From contig NC_088775.1 in assembly GCF_954871325.1 (NCBI RefSeq), positions 84,731,561 to 84,795,560 on the forward strand: 64,000 bases of DNA, written 5' to 3'. The notes beneath the pieces were generated by a model, which was not told where the DNA came from, did no database searches, and saw only the letters and a list, made by a program, of their open reading frames with translations. Position 1 is the stretch's first letter. Each line of letters opens with the position of its first letter. A program made the translations under genes and the position numbers. Positions 57,651 through 64,000 of the stretch are shown in pieces. The stretch comes from Gordionus sp. m RMFG-2023 (Eukaryota; Nematomorpha; Gordioida; Chordodea; Parachordodidae).

Positions 57651-59730
57651 CCATGATACAAAACGACATGGTGGGCAAAACATTAATGATATAAAGAAAA
57701 GTTTTGAAATAGTAACTTTTAAAGACATAATTAAACTAATTTCCGATTCGGAACCTATCCTCAAATTGTATATTCAAGAATCAAAAAGAAGGGAGATAAC
57801 CCAAATTATATTCTAATCTATTGTCTTATAAATACTTTCAATGAAGCTATGAAAAATATGGTTATAAAAAATTAATTAAAAGGGAGATTGAAGGTGTTTT
57901 TCAATTATAGTTGATGGTACATATGATTTTTTGAAATCAGAAGCAATAGCTTTGTACATTGAAAATAGTAACACAACTGCTCTTGATATTAAAAAAAATA
58001 TAATATGCAAACTTAGTTTCATGAATTACCCCTGAATTCTTAGTTGGGCAAAGCTATGATGGTGCTTTAAGCATGAGTGGAAGGATCATAAAAGAACAGG
58101 CTTTGATTAGAGATGAGATCTGAAAAGCAACTTTTATTTGGTGCTATTGCCATCGATTAAATCATTAAAAGAACTAAGAAATGTTTTAAAGATTTTAGAC
58201 GAGATTCACGTGTATTTCAATGGTGTTAAAAGATATGCAGTGCTCAAAGTCAGAGTGATATACTGACAAATCGCTAATTTTCCGCATCAAGAATACTATT
58301 TGGTAATATTATTTTATTTGTTTAGATTTAAAATGTTTTGTTTATATTATATTTATAGAAGCTGGTTATCACCATATAAAGCTATTGCAAAATATTTTCT
58401 ACTTTATATTACCTTGAAGGCAGCTTTGAAAAATTTTTAGGATTCTGAAGATTCTGCCACTTCTACCATGGCTAATGCTATAGTTTTTAGTATAGAAAAA
58501 TTTTATTTTATTTTATCATTTTGTGTTTCAGATAAAATATTGTTGATAACAAGCTTGGCTTGTACAAAATTACAAACCATTTCGAAGGGTATATGGCTTG
58601 CAATAAATCAATTTCAATTGGCAGAAAAGAAATATTGGTAAAAAAATAAAAAATAGTCAAAATTATCATCATGCCATAACGGCGAATATATAAGTTCTAA
58701 TTATCCGGTTTGCGTTAATATTTAGTGCCTTATTAATTCTTTATAATCAATTTTGCCAATCATTAAAAAATAAGCCGAATTATGAACCTAAAACTAACTA
58801 TGATATCACGTCTTAAGCGTAAAGTTATCTATCTAAATCTGGAAACATTATCTCGGGAAATTAACAATAATTAATGCATATTTTCATACTTCTACTGCTT
58901 CAACCCGTTTGGTAGATAGTTTGTTTAACGAAAAACATTTTTGGCAAAATAAAAATAATCGCCAAAATTGGCATCATGCTAGAAGGAAAATTACACAGAA
59001 ACTATTACTAGTTCATTGATCAATTTTTTTTTCAACCAATAAAACAAGTGATAAGCAAAATAAAAATTACGGCAAGTCTTAAGCTGATTTTTAAATATCG
59101 AATTTTAAATTATCAAAATCCAATTTGGTCTGAATACATTAAGGTTATATTTTCCCCGATTCAAGATATTCTTGAATCTTATGATTCTATCTTCATAGAT
59201 GTCATTTTTTATTTTCAGTTTGTTTAATAAATAAAATATAGAAGTAATTTAAATTTCATAAAACAAGATAGAATGATGATTCTGGATAAAAGCAATTTGA
59301 AAAATTAAATAAATGAAATATCTAAAATAATTATTGCTATTATTATCATTATAAAAAATCCTTTCATCCTTTAAACTATGAGACTTGATGTGGTTGTAGC
59401 TTTGATACTTTTATATTTAATATTAGCAAAAAAAGGTAATCAAATAGACTTGTGGCATATCTGTGCTATTTATTGAAATAGGAATAAATTAATCATGAAA
59501 TTGACAAAGTAGACTTTTTTTTTGAAAAAACAAGAATATGATAAACTAGACCAGTTTTTTGCAAGATACCGTAAATCAAAATTATTATTTATAAATTAAA
59601 AACATAAAAATAGTTGTTTTTTTTAAATTTTAAAGCATTTTTATTATCAATTTAGTAAAATAAAAATATTAAATAATTTTCATAAGGGGGGAGGGGTTAA
59701 ACCCCTAAACCCCCCATGCCTCCGCTACTG
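57650..59730 (+). mobile_element. hAT-like transposon remnant (C), ZMYM1-type transposase
   Basis: Plus-strand pieces in shifting frames: IVDGTYDFLKSEAIALYIE (about 57909-57965), TALDIKKNIICKL, VGQSYDGALSMSG (about 58043-58081), KSLKELRNVLKILDEIHVYF (about 58159-58218). GQSYDGAxxMSG is a hallmark of ZMYM1/TTF-type hAT transposases. The right terminus is CAGTAGCGGAGGC read inverted at 59718-59730, following GGGG-rich DNA at 59687-59712, a typical hAT end. The left terminus was not found. Stops and frameshifts show it is dead. Confidence 0.65.
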
Positions 59731-59977
59731 AATTACATCTATACCCACCCCCCTTACCTATGCCTTTTAGGTTTATCAAATAAATATTTTATTTGCTTGC
59801 GTTATTGGGTTTTGTAATATTAAATTTTTTGTTTATTTTTCAACCTTGAAAAATTTAATATCAAAATAATAATCTCATATTCATTATTATTTTTAATTTT
59901 TTTAGGGGAAACCTTTTTAAAGAGATTTATTTAAATTTTGTCCCAAATTTATATTTAAAAAATAAAAACCGTTATTA

Positions 59978-61898
59978 ATGGAAAAGTGGGAAAATAAAGT
60001 TGTTTTAGTGACGGGAGCTTCGCAAGGATTGGGGAAATGTATCGCTCAGACTTTGGCTAATAACGGAATGATTGTTGTGGCCTGTGCTAGAAGCATGGAT
60101 AAATTACAGGTATAATTAATAATATATATGATGATTTCGTTCTATTCATGTTTTATCGTGAATTTGTTATATATGTGTGCCTGGAAGAAGTTTTGCTCAT
60201 AAGCACGAAGATTTTGGAAATCCATTGGCAAGATTTCGAGGCTAAGATTATATTGTTTTTGCCTAAATAGGCTCAAACTACCTACTCATGCATGTTATAT
60301 AATCTCATTGTTAAAGTTTTATTATGGTATAAATTCTTGTTTTTAATTTTTTTTTTTAAACGAATTCTTTTTTAAAAAGATTTTGTCGGGTTGTGTCCTA
60401 AATTTGTTATAAAACATAAGTTTAACGGAGGTTTTTGTGTGAAATTTTTTTTCAAACTTTAAAAAAAAATTGAAAATATGATTTGAACATGCTTTTATTT
60501 TTGTGTTAAAGAGAAAACTTAAATACACTTTATTTTCATTCAAAATTAGTTAAATTTTTTTTATCGAATTAAATTGTGAAATTTTTTAAATAAAAGCTTA
60601 TCGATTTCCAATATATATATTTTTTAAATTAAAAATGAGAAAATTTAGAATATTATGTTACTTTATTTAATAAATAAATCTAAGTTATATTAATCTATTT
60701 TAGTCGCACGAATGTATTTTTTTTTTATAAAAAAAACTATGTTAATAATCTCAGGAGTTGGTTAAGAATTGTAAACACAAACCTGGCGAGGGTGGTTATA
60801 TAGACGTGGTAAGATGCGATATGTCCAAGGTGGATGACATTCTCAAACTGTTTAAGTACATAGAGCAAAAGTACAAAACACTGCACGCATGTGTCAATAA
60901 TGCTGGATTAGGTGCCCCCGACTATTTCCTGCCTACCCAAAGCAACGGGAAATATGATGGAGAGAGTGAAGAGAAGGAAAAGGGCAAGATATACGAAGGC
61001 TGGAAACATCTCTTAGAGGTTAACGTTTTGGGTCTAGCCATTTGCTCTAAGGAGGCAATAAATTTGATGGCCAAATCAGGCGTAAAGGATGGACTGATAG
61101 TTAACGTGAGTAGCATAGTAGGACAGCAGGTCTATTTGATAAAATTCGATGATAAGTCAAGCTTTTACAGTCATATGTATATAGCCTCTAAACACGCCGT
61201 TACAGCTCTCACTCAATGCTTGAGACTAGAGGTACAGCAACATCCCTACGCCAACGCTACACGAATAGTGACCCTCTACCCCGGCGTTGTAAAAACCGAA
61301 TTTATAGATAATACCCATAATGAAGGTTTGTTTGACTTTTATTGTAAAAATAAGCTTTTTTGAAATTTCGGTATTTTTTGTTATCATTGAATTATTTTAA
61401 TCAAGATTGGACTGACCTTTTCTTTTAAATTTAAAAAAAAATTTCAAATTTTTATAATTCTTTGTTAGAAAAAATTATTTGTTATAAAAAATTCTTTATT
61501 TTTATCTCAATCAACTCGAGAAAAATTTGTATTGCAAAAGGCTAACCTTTTTAGGCTCATTCGCCTGGTTGGCCATAAAGAGATGATAGGGTTCTCTCAG
61601 ACAATAAATATCGATCTATTATGACTAGATGAGATAAAAAGATTTTTTGAATATCTTGAACAAATAGGAACTTCGGGAGCTTTTAGTTACTATAACAGTA
61701 TCCTTATAAAATAAAATTTTACCGTATTTTTTTATATTATTCATCGTAATTTTAGGCAAAAGTTTCTACGAAAAATATAGTTTCTTAACTCCGGAGGATG
61801 TATGCGACGCGATGTTGGCCGCGTTTAGATGCAATAATACTGTGCAAATAGATGGGATAACGATAAACCCGGTCCGCACTCCTGGAAAATCATTTTAA
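59978..61898 (+). CDS. Short-chain dehydrogenase/reductase, DHRS11-like, complete
   Basis: NAD(P)-dependent oxidoreductase of the classical SDR superfamily; nearest by memory to DHRS11 and insect farnesol dehydrogenases. Substrate cannot be told. Exons 59978-60109, 60755-61325 and 61756-61898, all GT-AG and in phase, total 846 bases: 281 residues plus TAA. Residues 12-19 TGASQGLG form the dinucleotide loop, 92-95 NNAG, 161-164 NVSS with the catalytic Ser, 186-190 YIASK with catalytic Tyr186 and Lys190, and PGVVKTEF at 220-227. No signal peptide; likely cytosolic. Two loops are longer than in DHRS11: a charged stretch at 106-127 and about seven extra residues between the catalytic Ser and Tyr. 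A truncated M1 MITE lies in intron 1. Confidence 0.95.
60185..60255. repeat. Foldback MITE M1 fragment l, in SDR intron 1
   Basis: TTGCTCATAAGCACGAAGATTTTGG then CATTGGCAAGATTTCGAGGCTAAG, matching the central part of M1 only. Confidence 0.45.
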
Positions 61899-61961
61899 AA
61901 TATATAGCGTTGTGCAGATTTGTTGGAAAACGTTTCCATATATTTTTTAATTTAATTCGCA

Positions 61962-61967
61962 AATAAA
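61962..61967 (+). terminator. Poly(A) signal AATAAA of the SDR gene
   Basis: A canonical hexamer 64 bases past the stop codon, in the correct strand. Confidence 0.5.
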
Positions 61968-61969
61968 AT

Positions 61970-62720
61970 TATTAAACTTACAAAAATTGTTTTTTTATAT
62001 TTGTATAAATCTTATTTTAAAAAAACTATATATATATCGTTTTTTTCATAAAAATATTTCTATAAATAGGTAACAACGTTTATTCAAAATTTATATTAAA
62101 GATAAAAAGATTCAATTATCAAAAAAATAGGCCCTAAGGTTTAATTTAATTAGTAGTAAATATTTTAATTTAATTGGTAGTAAATATTATATTGTGGATT
62201 TTGATAAATAAAAGTTTTTTTTTCTCGACTTGTTAAAAACAATAATTGTGTAGATATTTATATTAATAAGCTTTATTGAGTTTAAAATTTGTTTCAAAAA
62301 TTTTTTAAATTATAAAACTTTGAAGAAATCTAATGATATATTTTTGAAATTATCACAAATATGGATTGGCCATATTTTTATTTTTCTATTTAAAAAAAAG
62401 GCTTATTTCTTGTAGATATTTTTAATTTGATATTATATTAATTTACATTTCTGTTAATAAATTAAAATAAGGTATTCATTGAATATAAGGAAATAATGAT
62501 AATAGAATTATTATAACTATCCATTAACATTATTATAGAAATCTTAGCAAAAAAAATATTAAATTTATTCCAAAATATAGTAGAAATACAAACCATACCT
62601 AATATGACAGATATATTGTTATTGTTGAATTATTATAAACAAATTCAAAACCTGACACATTATTTATTCTTTCTGGTGAATAATATTTTAATAAACAAAA
62701 GTAACCAATTTAAGAATTAA
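61970..62720. other. AT-rich spacer, no gene recognised
   Basis: Contains a short direct repeat, AATTTAATT(A/G)GTAGTAAATATT, twice at about 62143-62190. Nothing else. Confidence 0.4.
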
Positions 62721-62728
62721 GCTTAAAG

Positions 62729-62946
62729 GCCCTGTTCTAGGTCGGCTTAATACTTAATAGGAGGCTATTTACCCGTCTCTTAAGTATCGGCTAAATAGCC
62801 AAAAAGCAAAGAAAAATTTTTAAAATAAAACAATAAAAGCAATGCCACCAAATATTTAAAATAATCCAAAATATGGTGTCCTCTATTAAATACTTTTTAG
62901 ACTGTAAGCAATTAAGTATTTAAATTAAGCCAATCTAGAACACGGC
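62729..62946. repeat. Harbinger-like MITE, about 218 bp
   Basis: The left end GCCCTGTTCTAGGTCGGCTT and, inverted, the right end GCCGTGTTCTAGATTGGCTT form terminal repeats of about 30 bases with AATACTTAAT inside both. GGCCxTGTTCTA ends are typical of PIF/Harbinger elements by recall. No coding sequence. The target duplication is unclear. Confidence 0.65.
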
Positions 62947-63513
62947 TAGATAACTTATACCTCTAAATGTTCAGTTGGTTTATTCTGATTGTATAGAACT
63001 ATTTGAAAATAATTTGGTCCTGTTAAGTACTTTATATGCTTTTTATATTTTAATAAGTAAATAATATTCGCTTTAGAGTAACATTGGTCCCTTTTCTGGA
63101 AATAAAGTACTTTTTCGCACAAATTATTTATTAAAATATCATATAATATAAAAATTCATCTGTATAATAAAAATCGTTTGTTATTTGGAAGTTTTGCGGA
63201 AAATGTGCTATGGAAAACGCTTTGAATAAACGATGGGAAAAAAATTCCCAAATTTTGAAATCAGATCTAAATCATTTTTTATGAAAAGCTTTTTTGATTT
63301 ATTTGAAAATAAATGTTTAAAAATTTAACAAATCGATCAAGTTCATTTCTGAACTTGACTCGATACTCATTTTTTACAGGCCGTATATGGTTTATGGCTA
63401 CATGGCCAATTTTCCTACACTTCAAACAAATTCGTGAAGCATTTCCATTTTGATAAAATTATTTTTAGAAAAATTTTGAATAATTTTTATACAATTTTAA
63501 ATTAAAATCTAGA

Positions 63514-64000
63514 TAGGAGAGACAGGGGATCTTGTGAGCCTTGAGGTTTTCTTTTAGAGTACTCAACTCTAATGGTTAATTTAATCGAATATGTAAAACT
63601 ACATTGTGCATATCCGGCTATAATTTTTTTTAATATCGGATCACATATGAAATTTTTTTAACACAATATAGACCCTCAAAAGTAACATTTTTAAATGCAA
63701 TTTATCAAAAATGAAAAATAATAAAAAGTTTTAATTATCCAATAACTATCTTATATAAAAAATTAAACCCTATTCTATAAAATTAATTTTTACTTGAACG
63801 AAAAATATGTTTAAACTGCCATAAAATTAAATTTTAATGATATTGAGAATGTGGGGCAACTTTTTATTGGTTCATCTTCATATGAGCTTTTTGAGCGTTA
63901 TTTTTAAAATTTATTTTTGCCTATTGAAATTTGAATTACAAAGAAGAATAACTAATAAATGATGAGATCATTAATAAATTTATTAAAAATCCGTCCTTAC
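63514..64000 (+). mobile_element. Left end of a pogo-like element running off the window
   Basis: TAGGAGAGACAGGGGATCTTGTGAGCC closely matches TAGGGGAGACCTGGGTCTTGTCGAGCC at 43734-43760, and both resemble the ends of the pogo element at 44309. AT-rich DNA follows with GTGGGGCAAC at 63851, a word also found in that element (45437). The right end is outside the window. Confidence 0.4.

Overview
The window is AT-rich animal-type nuclear DNA: genes are split by GT-AG introns, and most of the remainder is transposon debris. No bacterial-style operons, rRNA or CRISPR arrays were seen. The phylum cannot be fixed from the sequence. The three recognisable genes are metazoan in family and architecture, and the mobile elements (hAT, pogo, an integrase-bearing large terminal-inverted-repeat element, a Gypsy remnant, a tRNA-derived SINE and foldback MITEs) are typical of invertebrate genomes.

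Layout. 1-2.4 kb: a tRNA-derived SINE, then AT-rich DNA. 2.46-2.86 kb (+): a small secreted protein. 3.8-4.1 kb: a LINE-like 3' end. 5.5-13.8 kb (-): an SLC37 sugar-phosphate exchanger. Seven exons were rebuilt with compatible phases throughout; the most 5' exon was not found. 14.7-15.6 kb (-): a Gypsy retrotransposon fossil. 16.7-18.7 kb: GAACCC-rich repeats. 19.7-31.6 kb (-): a complete nine-exon DDX19/Dbp5 RNA helicase, 800 residues, with a long Gln/Asn-rich N-terminal extension. Its introns are full of foldback MITEs, two GGGC-rich repeats and a hAT remnant. 34.5-36.1 kb (-): a second hAT remnant. 37.85-47.35 kb: a large fossil element with arms of about 1.4 kb in inverted orientation and an integrase-like region, itself invaded by two pogo-like elements. 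48.3-49.5 kb: a LINE-type coding remnant. 50.2-53 kb: a degenerate A/C-rich tandem array, followed by a segmental duplication (52.6-54.1 kb against 55.0-57.4 kb). 57.6-59.7 kb (+): a third hAT (ZMYM1-like) remnant. 59.98-61.9 kb (+): a complete three-exon short-chain dehydrogenase, 281 residues. 61.97-64 kb: AT-rich DNA with a Harbinger-like MITE and one end of a pogo-like element.

The three recognised genes serve unrelated housekeeping roles: ER/endomembrane sugar-phosphate transport, mRNA export at the nuclear pore, and NAD(P)-dependent reduction. They do not form a pathway. No clearly new biological system was found. The most interesting items are five 18-19-residue Q/N-rich repeats in front of the Dbp5 core, the nested transposon at 38-47 kb with a reconstructable insertion site, and the tandem array and duplication at 50-57 kb.
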